64,000 nucleotides of DNA from Clostridium ihumii AP5 (GTDB taxonomy: Bacteria > Bacillota > Clostridia > Clostridiales > Clostridiaceae): positions 81,477 to 145,476 of the forward strand of contig NZ_CCAT010000046.1 in NCBI RefSeq assembly GCF_000612845.1. Direction: 5' to 3'. How positions within the stretch are numbered: position 1 is the stretch's first letter; each line of letters begins with the position of its first letter. Positions 1 through 8,890 of the stretch are shown piece after piece. The translations under genes and the position numbers were made by a program. The notes under the pieces are model-generated. The model was not told the origin of the DNA. It saw nothing but the letters and a program-made list of their open reading frames with translations, and searched no databases.

Positions 1-117
1 TAGTTGCTTACTAATAATATTTAATATCTATTTCAATTTATTTCCAAGAAATATTTTTTATATTTTATTCTTATTATAGTCTATTTTCATTATTCCTAAA
101 ACATTTTAAAAATCTAC

Positions 118-472
118 TATAGGGTTCCAAGTTCAAATTTAAAGTAATCTCTTTATCAAATGATATTATTAAGCTTACAGTTTATTTCTATTTTTATATT
201 TGGAACCAATTAAGAGTGAAAAGTTATAGTTGATATTACTCACTTCGCTTTTAATATCTAAAAATAAAAATGCTTAAAAACTATGTTTTTATATTGTTTT
301 TAAGTAATTTGCTTAGCAAATTATCATAAAAATTGATTTTAAAAACTGATACTTCAGTTTTATCCTTCATTGTTAATTGTTCATCGTTAATTGTTAATTT
401 TATATAACACTTTAAATTTCTCTTTTTCAACTGAAACATGAATAACTTAAAGTTTTAACTTGGATTCCTATA
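118..472. repeat. MITE-like dispersed repeat, copy A
   Basis: Non-coding element bounded by imperfect inverted termini: TATAGGGTTCCAAGTT at the left and the complement of TATAGGAATCCAAGTT at the right. Most of it recurs at 28925-29268, part of it at 26951-27211, and an internally deleted copy in opposite orientation at 55237-55412. It contains a short run of near-repeats of the type TTGTTAATTGTT around 370-400. No ORF with a ribosome binding site was seen inside. The ends, size and lack of coding capacity fit a miniature inverted-repeat element; the parent transposase is not in the window. Confidence 0.75.
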
Positions 473-473
473 A

Positions 474-518
474 AATATATAAAAGTCAAAGAAGCTACTT
501 CTTTGACTTTTATATATT
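474..518 (-). terminator. Rho-independent terminator of the ECF sigma operon
   Basis: A perfect 21-bp inverted repeat (474-494 with 498-518) with a 3-base loop lies just past the stop of the DUF4179 gene. Read on the minus strand it is followed by a T-rich stretch. Confidence 0.85.
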
Positions 519-529
519 AATTAACTATT

Positions 530-1879
530 TTATTGTAAATCTATTTGTATTGCTTTATCTTCTAATAATTTGTATTCTGTTTCTGGATATACCATTATTT
601 TTTTATAGTTTGAAAAGTCATATTCATCAACATAATAAGTTATTGTTCTATTATAACTTCCATCTTTTCTATCTACATATTCTTCTCTTAACCCCTTAAC
701 TGGTTCAACTTCATTTCCTTCACAATCTGCAAAATCAAAAACTATCTCTGAATCATAATATGACAATCCACTCTTTTTATATTTTATTTTTATATCATTC
801 TTTCCAAACTCAACATTTTCTACTAAAATACTACCCTTAGAATTAGTTTTAAGTTCAATTGGATAATTTTCTAAATCCCCCATAACAAAACCTTTACTTT
901 GATCATACATGCCATTTTCTAAAGGAATTATTTTTATATATTTTGTATCCTTATTTTCACAAATAAACTCAATTGACTTTTTATTTGCATCTGATATACC
1001 TTGATCTCCACCAACAATCTCCAAACTATTTCCTTTATCATCTAATATTACAAATGGAAATTTTAAATTTTGAAGACTATCAAATGTAATTTGATTACCA
1101 AGAGGTGACATTGATACACTTTCTATCATCATATTATAATTTTGTCCGTCTAAATCTATATCTGCTTTCTTATTTACAGTAAAATTCTTAACATCCTTTT
1201 CAAAGTTTCCTTTATTTAAAGTTGTCTCTATATTCCATTTACCACTTATATCAAAAACTCTCTCAGTTGCAATGTTTAGCTTTGAGTTTTCATTAACTTT
1301 TGCACCATCCAAATTAACTCTAACTACAGCCTTAAGAATATTTTCTGATTCATAATGTCCTTCCCATCCCATATCTCCTAGAACCACTCCATCTATCTCG
1401 TAAAAAAAGAATGGAACATTTGAATACATTTCCATAGGCTTCTCCTTTGGATTATCTTTCTTCGGAATAGGTTTATCACTTTCTATTGTATAAAATGTAT
1501 TTATGAATTTTCCATCTGTTGATATACTATCTAATGTTATTTTTATTCCATTATCCTCAACAGTTACACCTACTTCGCTACCAAATTCCTCTATTTCTTC
1601 CTTGTTAGATGCATATTTAGATTCTGTATTGCTTTCAAAATATCCCTTTACTGAATTTATAGCTTGTTTTACAATATCAGAATTAGTTGCCATAACTGTT
1701 GTAAAAGTTAATGTCATTATTGTAGCCACTGAAACTAAAACCTTAAGTGATACTCTCTTATGTTTTTTTACTTTATCTAAACTTTTAAAGGTTTCTTCCA
1801 TCCTATTTTCTAGGCTTTCTGGAAGTTCACAGCTCTCATTTGCCGCATTTTTTTTAATCATCTCATCAAACTTATCCAA
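530..1879 (-). CDS. DUF4179 domain membrane protein, probable anti-sigma factor
   Basis: 449 aa. A charged cytoplasmic N-terminus (about residues 1-40) is followed by one membrane segment (about 44-65) and a large extracytoplasmic part (DUF4179 fold, then a second beta-rich region in the last 130 residues). This layout, directly downstream of an ECF sigma gene, is that of membrane anti-sigma factors which hold the sigma factor through the cytoplasmic N-terminus. The start is a TTG that overlaps the end of the sigma gene by 8 bases, with GGGAGTGA just upstream inside the sigma gene, so translation is probably coupled. What signal the outer domain senses cannot be told from the sequence. Family call fairly sure; anti-sigma role is inference from context. 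Confidence 0.8.
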   Translation of the reverse strand: MDKFDEMIKKNAANESCELPESLENRMEETFKSLDKVKKHKRVSLKVLVSVATIMTLTFTTVMATNSDIVKQAINSVKGYFESNTESKYASNKEEIEEFGSEVGVTVEDNGIKITLDSISTDGKFINTFYTIESDKPIPKKDNPKEKPMEMYSNVPFFFYEIDGVVLGDMGWEGHYESENILKAVVRVNLDGAKVNENSKLNIATERVFDISGKWNIETTLNKGNFEKDVKNFTVNKKADIDLDGQNYNMMIESVSMSPLGNQITFDSLQNLKFPFVILDDKGNSLEIVGGDQGISDANKKSIEFICENKDTKYIKIIPLENGMYDQSKGFVMGDLENYPIELKTNSKGSILVENVEFGKNDIKIKYKKSGLSYYDSEIVFDFADCEGNEVEPVKGLREEYVDRKDGSYNRTITYYVDEYDFSNYKKIMVYPETEYKLLEDKAIQIDLQ

Positions 1880-2426
1880 TTACTTCACTCCCACTTTCCT
1901 TTTCTAATATTACTTTTAATTTATCTTTTGCTCTACTTAACCTTGACTTCACAGTACCCTCTGGCACATTTAAGATACTGCTCATATCTTTTATACTCAT
2001 ATCTTCATAGTAGAATAATATAATAACTGCTCTAGAATCATCATTTAATTGATTAATTGCCCAAATTAAACTTTTGCTTTCTACTTCCTCATATTTCAGG
2101 TTATATACTTCCATGTTTTCTTCTAAATCTATCTTGCTTTTTTTATTTATAAGTGCATAGCACTCATTAACTAAGATTCTCATAATCCATGGTTTAAAAC
2201 TCTCAAGCTCTTTTAACTTATTTATGTTTTTAAATGCTTTAAGTATTGTTTCACTAATTACATCTTCAACATCAGCCTCTATTTTTAACATACTTTTTGC
2301 CAATCTATATAAAGAAATTTTATTTTCTTTAACAAGTCCTATAAATATTTCCTTGGTTATATTTCTTTCTTTTGTCCTATTATTTTTTAAATCATAAATA
2401 CTCAATACATTATCTTTTCCTTCCAA
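1872..2426 (-). CDS. ECF-type RNA polymerase sigma-70 family factor
   Basis: 184 aa, the usual ECF size. Sigma region 2 is seen around residues 40-95 (DVEDVISETILKAF and SFKPWIMRILVNECY), and region 4 with its helix-turn-helix around 125-175 (MSIKDMSSILNVPEGTVKSR). Regions 1 and 3 are absent, as expected for ECF factors. The start is a TTG behind a good Shine-Dalgarno sequence (AGGAGAGGTGA). It is first in a two-gene operon with the DUF4179 protein, which probably restrains it. Such pairs in Firmicutes usually control envelope or antimicrobial stress genes and autoregulate; the regulon here is unknown. Confidence 0.9.
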   Translation of the reverse strand: MEGKDNVLSIYDLKNNRTKERNITKEIFIGLVKENKISLYRLAKSMLKIEADVEDVISETILKAFKNINKLKELESFKPWIMRILVNECYALINKKSKIDLEENMEVYNLKYEEVESKSLIWAINQLNDDSRAVIILFYYEDMSIKDMSSILNVPEGTVKSRLSRAKDKLKVILEKESGSEVIG

Positions 2427-2552
2427 AATTTATCACCTCTCCTTCTTAAGATAATTAATATTAAGAAAAAGTTCCATGATTTTATAAATATTTTAATTTT
2501 TTAACCTCCTATATACTTTTAAGATGAATATAACGACTAAAAAGTTCCAAAA

Positions 2553-2601
2553 TAAAAAAACACATCTCTAAATCTACATAAATGCAAATTTTGAAATGTG
2601 T
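2553..2601 (-). terminator. Terminator after the dCache chemoreceptor gene
   Basis: ACACATCTC (2560-2568) pairs with GAAATGTGT (2593-2601) with one mismatch. On the minus strand the right arm is followed by TTTTTTT. It sits immediately past the stop codon at 2613. Confidence 0.65.
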
Positions 2602-2612
2602 CTTTTTATTAT

Positions 2613-4670
2613 TTAAAATTTAAATTTACTTACCATTGTGTCCATTGTTTTCGATATATTAACTTGCTCTTCTGCCATTTCTTTAACTTCATCAACTACA
2701 TTAGACACTAAATCAACATCTTCCATAATATTATTACTACTATCAGAAGTATCTTGTGCTGACTCAGCTATATTTTGAATTACTAAACTTATTTCATTCA
2801 TAGTATTTTTAATTCCTAATGCCATATTGCCAAGATATGATGTGAATTTTTCTATAGCCTCGGCATCTTCTCCATATTGCTCTGCAACTCCAACAAATGA
2901 ATTATAATCAGGTGTTACTGTTTCCCTAACAAACTCTAACATTTCCTTAGAATCTAACATAAGACCTTGAATTGAATCTTGAGTTACTTTAATTGTCTTT
3001 TGAATTTCATCTACAGTTGTTGATGTTTCATTTGCAAGTTTACCAATTTGAGCTGCTACAACTGCAAATCCTTTCCCTTGTTCACCTGCACGTGCTGCCT
3101 CTATAGAAGCATTTAGAGATAATAAGTTTATTTGCTTTGCAATATTAGAAACTACTTCAGCCATACCTCCAATACTTTCTACTACTCTAGAGCTTTCAAT
3201 ACTTGAATTTAATCTTTCTTCAAATTCTTTACTTAGTTTATTTGATTTTTCAAAAGCTTCATTGCTTGCATTTCTTACTTTTTTTGCTCTATCATTTATA
3301 TCATTAGTCATATCATTACATTTTTCTGTTTCACTACTTAGCTCAATTATATTAGAGTTAACTTCTTCAACTGATGCAGTAAGTTCTTGTACAGCTGCAC
3401 TAGATGTCATCATATTTCCATTTATCTCTGAAATAGATTCTTTTATTTTTACAAAGTAATTTAACAGTTTTTCTGTAACAGTATCTAATCTTTTACTTGA
3501 ATCATCTAATTCATCTGACTCATTAGATATTGTTTGTATAACTGACTTATTTTCTAGATACATTTTATTCAATGCACTTCCCATTTTACCTAATTCGTCT
3601 TCAGTTTTAATATTTAAAGTATCTATTGTAAAATTACCATCTGATAATTCAGCAGCAAATTTACCCACATTTTTTATGTTTTTAGTTAAATATAAGACTT
3701 GTGATAATACAGCTAGAACAGCACAAACAATTGTTAATACTCCTATTATGAATAACTTAACTAATAAACTTCTAACTGGAGAATTTAATTCATCTTGGGA
3801 TATTTCCATAATAATTGTCCATCCAAGTTTATCAATTTTTTGAGCGTATGCATTGTATTTTGTTCCATTTTTCGTATACTCACCATTGTATCTTCCTTCT
3901 GCATTTTCAAGAAGTTTTTTACCAAACGCTGCAACACTACCTTCCGAATCTTCTGATATAAGGGTTTCCATAACTTTATTTTCTTCATCACTAACAAGGT
4001 ATAACCCCTTAGAATTTACCATATATGCTCTTCCACTTTGTCCAAATTTAATATCTGAAATAACATTTTGTATTGAAGTAAGATCTATATCTACAGTTAT
4101 ACATCCTATATACTCATTTTTCTCGTTCACAATTGAAATATAGCAAGATGACATGGTTTTATCTGTAGTTTCATCATAATATGCTTCTGTAAACACTGGC
4201 TTTGTTGCATTCTTTGAATTAATATAATATTCCTGATTAAAGTAATTATATTTTTCATTGCTATATTCATATGTTGTAACTATCTTATCATCTTTTTTAT
4301 AAACATATGGTCCTACATACTTTTTATTTTTATCATATACATAAGGCTCAAACCAAATCCCACTACCTAAAATTATATTGCTTTGAGATATTGATTTTTC
4401 AAGAATTTCTTCATATTTTTCCATTGGCATAAGTGTGTATGATGAAGAAATGTTATTTGATATACTTGTTGCTATTGTTGAAACTTCCTCAATTTCTTTC
4501 ATAATCTGAGTGGTTTCAGCTTGCAGTTCTGAATTCATTTGTTTACTGATTTCATCTGAAATAATGTCCTTGCTCGTAACCCCAGCAATAGTTCCTAATG
4601 AGAGCATTGCAACTATTATTACTGGTAATATAACTATTAATATCCTTACACTAATTCTTTTAAATTTCAT
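2613..4670 (-). CDS. Methyl-accepting chemotaxis protein with dCache sensor
   Basis: 685 aa from the chosen start. Order: membrane segment near residues 5-28, extracytoplasmic double-Cache ligand domain (about 35-300), second membrane segment (about 305-330), HAMP linker, then the cytoplasmic signalling coiled coil. The conserved hairpin tip reads [21 protein letters not shown]. It should bind a small ligand outside the cell and control CheA through CheW. A longer ORF begins with GTG at 4691, but GGGGGATT sits 7 bases before the ATG at 4670, so I take the ATG. It is monocistronic with its own terminator. The ligand cannot be predicted. No chemotaxis kinase or flagellar genes are in the window. 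Confidence 0.9.
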   Translation of the reverse strand: MKFKRISVRILIVILPVIIVAMLSLGTIAGVTSKDIISDEISKQMNSELQAETTQIMKEIEEVSTIATSISNNISSSYTLMPMEKYEEILEKSISQSNIILGSGIWFEPYVYDKNKKYVGPYVYKKDDKIVTTYEYSNEKYNYFNQEYYINSKNATKPVFTEAYYDETTDKTMSSCYISIVNEKNEYIGCITVDIDLTSIQNVISDIKFGQSGRAYMVNSKGLYLVSDEENKVMETLISEDSEGSVAAFGKKLLENAEGRYNGEYTKNGTKYNAYAQKIDKLGWTIIMEISQDELNSPVRSLLVKLFIIGVLTIVCAVLAVLSQVLYLTKNIKNVGKFAAELSDGNFTIDTLNIKTEDELGKMGSALNKMYLENKSVIQTISNESDELDDSSKRLDTVTEKLLNYFVKIKESISEINGNMMTSSAAVQELTASVEEVNSNIIELSSETEKCNDMTNDINDRAKKVRNASNEAFEKSNKLSKEFEERLNSSIESSRVVESIGGMAEVVSNIAKQINLLSLNASIEAARAGEQGKGFAVVAAQIGKLANETSTTVDEIQKTIKVTQDSIQGLMLDSKEMLEFVRETVTPDYNSFVGVAEQYGEDAEAIEKFTSYLGNMALGIKNTMNEISLVIQNIAESAQDTSDSSNNIMEDVDLVSNVVDEVKEMAEEQVNISKTMDTMVSKFKF

Positions 4671-4819
4671 GTGTAATCCCCCAATTCCCACAAATTAAAT
4701 TAATATTAAATTAATATTTTTTACTTATAAACAATTATCGTGAATTTTATACAAATATTTACGGATATTAATGGAAAATATTGATTTTTTTTATTAATTT
4801 TTTATTTTCTTTAATTGTC

Positions 4820-5827
4820 TCATATAATATAGTTAATATTTTCCTTGCTCCAAAGCTCGCTTATGCTCTCAGTAAAGAAATCTTTATATTCTTTTAACTC
4901 ATCAGTAGTATACATATATTTTCCATAACCAAATTGACCAAATTTAAATTTTCTAAGTTCTTCTTTCATTGGTAATTTTGTATTAGGGAATATACTTAAA
5001 ATATTGTCTTTTGCTCTTTTTGTAAATCTATGTGATATAACTTCAAACATCAAATTTTCGTTATCTATAACTGCTTTTATATACTTTAACATTTCATAGT
5101 ATTTTTCTTTATAATCATCTATTAGAAAAACTGGTGCAATTATAAATCCAATTGGATAACCTGCATCACTTACCTTTTTAGCCGCTGCTATTCTACTTTG
5201 AAAATCCTCTGCTTTATGCTCATACATTTTTATAATTTCATTTATATTTAAACTAAATCTTATAGTAGTTCTTCCATTGTGATTAGCATCTAAAAGGCTA
5301 TCTACATCTGTGAATTTAGTTACAAATCTAAAAAGTGACTTATCATTTTGTCCAAAATACTCAATTGCTTGTTTTAGAGCACCTGTATATTCTTCAACTG
5401 GTATTGGATCTGATGTTGCTGCTCCTTCAAAAATAGTTATATCAGGTTTTCTCTCTTCTATATATTCTCCAGCTTTTTCTAATATTTCATCTACGTTTAC
5501 ATGAATTTTTATATATGGTTTTTTGCCCATTTGAGTATTCAAGTAACAATATTCACACATACCCATGCATCCACTCACTAATGGCAATTGATAATGAGCT
5601 GATGGTTTGCAACTTTGAAAATATAATTTTTTTCTAACTCCAACAACTAGTGTATTTTTACCTTCCTCATACATCTCTGTACTACTCTTTCCTGGTATTC
5701 CTGTTATCCTTCCATTTTTAGAATACTTTATTTCAACATTTTCCTTTTTAAATCTTTCAAACAATTCTTTGCCTTTATCATAATTTAATGCATCCTCTTC
5801 AAAAATAACTCTTCTAGGATTAAACAT
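4820..5827 (-). CDS. splB: Spore photoproduct lyase (radical SAM)
   Basis: 335 aa, the normal length. The enzyme reverts the spore photoproduct (5-thyminyl-5,6-dihydrothymine) in DNA during germination. The radical-SAM cluster motif CMGMCEYC gives ligands Cys87, Cys91 and Cys94. Downstream blocks FVTKFTDVDSLLDANHNG and FEVISHRFTKRAK are typical of the family. The Bacillus enzymes carry a catalytic Cys in FEAxCTSD that supplies the hydrogen atom; here the motif is FEGAATSD (133-140), with Ala at that place. Cys73 (YFQSCKPSAH) is present and may serve instead, as suggested for clostridial enzymes. Monocistronic, consistent with late sporulation expression. Confidence 0.95.
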   Translation of the reverse strand: MFNPRRVIFEEDALNYDKGKELFERFKKENVEIKYSKNGRITGIPGKSSTEMYEEGKNTLVVGVRKKLYFQSCKPSAHYQLPLVSGCMGMCEYCYLNTQMGKKPYIKIHVNVDEILEKAGEYIEERKPDITIFEGAATSDPIPVEEYTGALKQAIEYFGQNDKSLFRFVTKFTDVDSLLDANHNGRTTIRFSLNINEIIKMYEHKAEDFQSRIAAAKKVSDAGYPIGFIIAPVFLIDDYKEKYYEMLKYIKAVIDNENLMFEVISHRFTKRAKDNILSIFPNTKLPMKEELRKFKFGQFGYGKYMYTTDELKEYKDFFTESISELWSKENINYII

Positions 5828-6020
5828 ACTTTAACTTTCACCTCTCCTATTTTCTAATTTATTTATTAAAAGTTTAACCCTTTCATTGTAATTTTATTTA
5901 TTAATACACTCACTATATAAAGTAATAATCAAATTTAGTTAACTTAATGAATAAATAGCCTGTACTGACTATATATTTAAAGTAGACAAGCAAAATATAT
6001 AAAATATGGGGGAGATTAGC

Positions 6021-7085
6021 TTGAAAAAAAGATTAATTTTAATATTCCAGGCTGCTACTGTTTTCATTGGTACAATAGTTGGAGCAGGCCTTGCCTCTGG
6101 TCAAGAAATCACTCAATTTTTTACCACTTATGGCTACAAAGGTTTTATTGGAATTCTTATTTGTGCAGTACTATACATAACCGTTAGCTGTGCAATGGTT
6201 TCTATAAGTTTGAAATTTAACCTTAATTCCTATTCCGACTTTATAAATCTAGTTAGTCCTGGATTTCTTGGCAAAATAACAGATATTTTGACAGGCTTAT
6301 TTTTAGTTGCTAGTGCATCTATAATTCTAGCTGGCAGCGGTGCTCTACTTAAACAATACTTTGCCATTCCAAGTATTGTTGGTGTTCTTATTATGTCATT
6401 AATCTCAATAATAGTCTTGCTTAGGGGGACTGAGGGACTTATAACTATTAATTCCTTAATAGTTCCTTCACTTACAACAATTATAATTACAGTATTTATA
6501 TGCTACTTAATTAACTTTAGAGGAAATATGAGCTTAAGTTTTATGAAAACTGTTCCTATTCATAAAGAGCTATTAGTTCCTGGTCAATGGATTATTTCAT
6601 CATTTCTCTATGGAGGCTTTAACATCTTATTTTGCAGTGGTGTTCTAGTTCCTATTAGTAAAGAAATGAAAGACAAGCTATCTATTTTCATTGGTGTTAC
6701 TATTGGAGCACTACTTTTAACATTTTTATCATTCCTTATAAATTCAATGCTCCTTGTAAATATTCCTGAAATATTTAAATATGAAATTCCATTACTACAT
6801 GTTGTAAGCAGATTTGGACCATTACTTCAAATTCTACTTTTAATTGTTATATGGTGTGAAATGTTCTCAACAGAAGTTTCAGATATTTATAGCGTTGGTA
6901 AAACATTAGAGCAAAAATATCATATTTCTTATAAAACTGCAGTTATCATAATAATGATTATTGCTATACCTATATCTCAACTAGGTTTCAAAAATTTAAT
7001 AACATATCTTTACCCTGGTTTTGGAGTAATAAGCCTTGTATTTATTACTCAAATTTTTACTTTTTACTTTAAGAAATGTCGCTAA
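6021..7085 (+). CDS. YkvI family membrane protein, putative amino-acid-type transporter
   Basis: 354 aa from a TTG start. About ten hydrophobic membrane segments fill the protein, and the N-terminal block FIGTIVGAGLASGQEITQFF resembles the substrate-site segment of LeuT-fold transporters. The YkvI family is related to amino acid/sodium symporters but its substrate is unknown. An ATG at 6006 opens the longest ORF, but GGGGGAG (6008-6014) would lie inside it and is well placed for the TTG at 6021, which also gives the more usual N-terminus LKKRLILIFQ. A strong terminator follows directly. Confidence 0.8.
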   Translation: MKKRLILIFQAATVFIGTIVGAGLASGQEITQFFTTYGYKGFIGILICAVLYITVSCAMVSISLKFNLNSYSDFINLVSPGFLGKITDILTGLFLVASASIILAGSGALLKQYFAIPSIVGVLIMSLISIIVLLRGTEGLITINSLIVPSLTTIIITVFICYLINFRGNMSLSFMKTVPIHKELLVPGQWIISSFLYGGFNILFCSGVLVPISKEMKDKLSIFIGVTIGALLLTFLSFLINSMLLVNIPEIFKYEIPLLHVVSRFGPLLQILLLIVIWCEMFSTEVSDIYSVGKTLEQKYHISYKTAVIIIMIIAIPISQLGFKNLITYLYPGFGVISLVFITQIFTFYFKKCR

Positions 7086-7089
7086 TATT

Positions 7090-7125
7090 AGTGACAGTCA
7101 TTAAAATTAATGACTGTCACTTTTT
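7090..7125 (+). terminator. Terminator after the YkvI gene
   Basis: Perfect 13-bp stem AGTGACAGTCATT (7090-7102) with AATGACTGTCACT (7109-7121), 6-base loop, then TTTTT. Confidence 0.9.
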
Positions 7126-7259
7126 AATTTAATTAATGTAAGTTAAATGTTTCCTTACTATAATTTTGAAATTTTTTATAAATTTCACTTATAATAAGTT
7201 ATTCTTCCTAAATATAATGCTATATTTAATTATAGATGTAATTAAAAGGAGGCTTTAAC

Positions 7260-7871
7260 ATGGAATTTTTAATAATTTTTATTTGTTCATTGTTTAATAT
7301 GGTTTCATCAGTTTGTTTTTCTTTATTAAATAACATTTTTCATAAAAACTTTGACACATTATCATCCATTTTAATAATTATTTCATCTTTTATAGTAATT
7401 ATTTATTTAAAAAAGTTAAAAGAAAAATTTAAACTACCTCAATTTAATAAAGCATTTATCTTTTCATTAATTACTTTAATATTAGATGTTATACTGCTTA
7501 TAATAGTTTCTACTATGAATATATCAAATAATAATGTTCTATTCATTCTAACTTCAATTTCTTCATTTTTCATTGTATTTTTAGCTTTGTATACTAACTC
7601 TATTTTGTCTTCTGGTATAAGTAAATTATATAAAGAAAAATCAAATAATATCATGTTTTTAAAGGCAGAAACTATTTCAAAATACTTCTTGAAAATATTT
7701 ATATCTATACTTATATATTTTGTTCTTTTGATTTTTGCAGCAATTGTATCTAACACATTATTAACAATTCTTTTGATTGCTATTTTAATTTTTATGTTTT
7801 TTGCACTATATGTTCAAATTTCATTTTTAAAGTTATTATGGGATTGTCATAAAGTTTTTGATACAAAATAA
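7260..7871 (+). CDS. Hypothetical multi-pass membrane protein
   Basis: 203 aa. I do not recognise a family. Five or six hydrophobic segments can be seen (roughly residues 1-22, 34-52, 66-88, 96-118, 150-195), separated by short lysine-rich loops. The start has an excellent Shine-Dalgarno sequence (AAAAGGAGG, 7 bases before ATG), so it is a real gene. It stands alone between two terminators and just before a radical-SAM gene. No conserved acidic, His or Cys residues hint at an activity. Confidence 0.7.
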   Translation: MEFLIIFICSLFNMVSSVCFSLLNNIFHKNFDTLSSILIIISSFIVIIYLKKLKEKFKLPQFNKAFIFSLITLILDVILLIIVSTMNISNNNVLFILTSISSFFIVFLALYTNSILSSGISKLYKEKSNNIMFLKAETISKYFLKIFISILIYFVLLIFAAIVSNTLLTILLIAILIFMFFALYVQISFLKLLWDCHKVFDTK

Positions 7872-7887
7872 TATTTTTGATATGATT

Positions 7888-7926
7888 ATAAGAAAGCAGG
7901 ATGTTTTATCTTGTTTTCTTATTTTT
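7888..7926 (+). terminator. Terminator between the membrane protein and radical-SAM genes
   Basis: ATAAGAAAGCAGGAT (7888-7902) pairs with ATCTTGTTTTCTTAT (7908-7922) through 15 positions including two G-U pairs, followed by TTTTT. The next gene starts 17 bases later, so it either has a promoter within the unit or depends on read-through. Confidence 0.65.
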
Positions 7927-7942
7927 ATGAAAAGGTGATTTT

Positions 7943-8848
7943 ATGAGTAATTTAGATATATTAAAAAATTGTAATCTTTGCCCTAGACACTGCAATGTGA
8001 ATAGACTAGACGGAAAGTTAGGTTTTTGTTCTGCATCAGAAAAAATAAGAGTTGCTAAAGTTTCTAAGCACTTTTGGGAAGAACCTTGTATTTCAGGTAC
8101 AGAGGGTTCTGGCACTGTCTTCTTTTCTAATTGCAATTTAAAATGTGTGTTTTGTCAAAACTATAAAATAAGCACTGATGGTGTTGGAAAAGACATCTCT
8201 ATAGAACGTTTAAGTGAAATATTTATAGAACAACAATCTAGAGGTGTTAATAACATAAACTTAGTAACTCCAACTCATTATATTCCTGAGATAATTGAAG
8301 CTGTTAAACTTGCTAAACAAAAGGGCTTAATACTTCCTATAGTTTATAATTCTAATGGATATGAAAATATAGATTCATTAAAATTATTAGATGGTTATAT
8401 AGATATTTACCTTCCAGATTTAAAATATTTTAATGACAAATATGCTATAAAATATTCAAATGCCAAAAATTATTTTGAAATGGCTACAAAAGCAATAAAT
8501 GAGATGTTTAGACAGGTAGGTCCTCCTAAATTTAATGATAATGGAATAATGACAAAGGGAGTTATAATTCGCCACTTAATGCTACCAGGTCTTTTATTTG
8601 ACTCTAAAAAAATAGTGGATTATATTTATAAAACTTTTAAAGATGATGTATTTTTAAGTTTAATGAATCAATATACACCATTTTATAATGCTAGTAAGTT
8701 TCCTGAACTTACAAAACCATTAAATCCAAAACATTATGATGCTCTAGTTGATTATTGTAGTGAACTTGGATTTAAAAATGCATTTATACAAGAAGAAGGT
8801 ACTCAAAAAGAAAGTTTTATACCTGATTTTGATTTAGATAACGTATAA
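7943..8848 (+). CDS. Radical SAM protein, PflA/PflX-like (COG1313 type)
   Basis: 301 aa. An N-terminal Cys cluster CNLCPRHC (about residues 10-17) is followed by CSAS near residue 29, and then the radical-SAM motif in CNLKCVFCQNY (C-x3-C-x2-C). The C-terminal half has the family block QYTPFYNA. Proteins of this type resemble pyruvate formate-lyase activating enzyme and are presumed to activate a glycyl-radical enzyme or modify another target; the true substrate is not established. No glycyl-radical enzyme gene is adjacent. The ATG has AAAAGGTGA 5-6 bases upstream. A bidirectional terminator separates it from the convergent H-NOX chemoreceptor. Confidence 0.85.
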   Translation: MSNLDILKNCNLCPRHCNVNRLDGKLGFCSASEKIRVAKVSKHFWEEPCISGTEGSGTVFFSNCNLKCVFCQNYKISTDGVGKDISIERLSEIFIEQQSRGVNNINLVTPTHYIPEIIEAVKLAKQKGLILPIVYNSNGYENIDSLKLLDGYIDIYLPDLKYFNDKYAIKYSNAKNYFEMATKAINEMFRQVGPPKFNDNGIMTKGVIIRHLMLPGLLFDSKKIVDYIYKTFKDDVFLSLMNQYTPFYNASKFPELTKPLNPKHYDALVDYCSELGFKNAFIQEEGTQKESFIPDFDLDNV

Positions 8849-8850
8849 AA

Positions 8851-8890
8851 AAGGATAGAATTGATAATTTCAATTCTATCCTTATCTTTT
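8851..8890. terminator. Bidirectional terminator
   Basis: Perfect 14-bp stem AAGGATAGAATTGA (8851-8864) with TCAATTCTATCCTT (8870-8883). It sits between the convergent radical-SAM and H-NOX chemoreceptor genes, with A/T runs on both sides. Confidence 0.85.

Noticed and set aside
367..402. Short repeats around TTGTTAATTGTT as a CRISPR or tandem-repeat locus
   Set aside because: Only about three imperfect units without spacers, and inside the dispersed repeat.
460..699. Plus-strand ORF of 79 codons
   Set aside because: It starts inside a terminator hairpin, has no Shine-Dalgarno and lies opposite the DUF4179 gene.
5840..5900. Sigma-G promoter for splB
   Set aside because: Only loose matches were found; expected from biology but not supported well enough by sequence.
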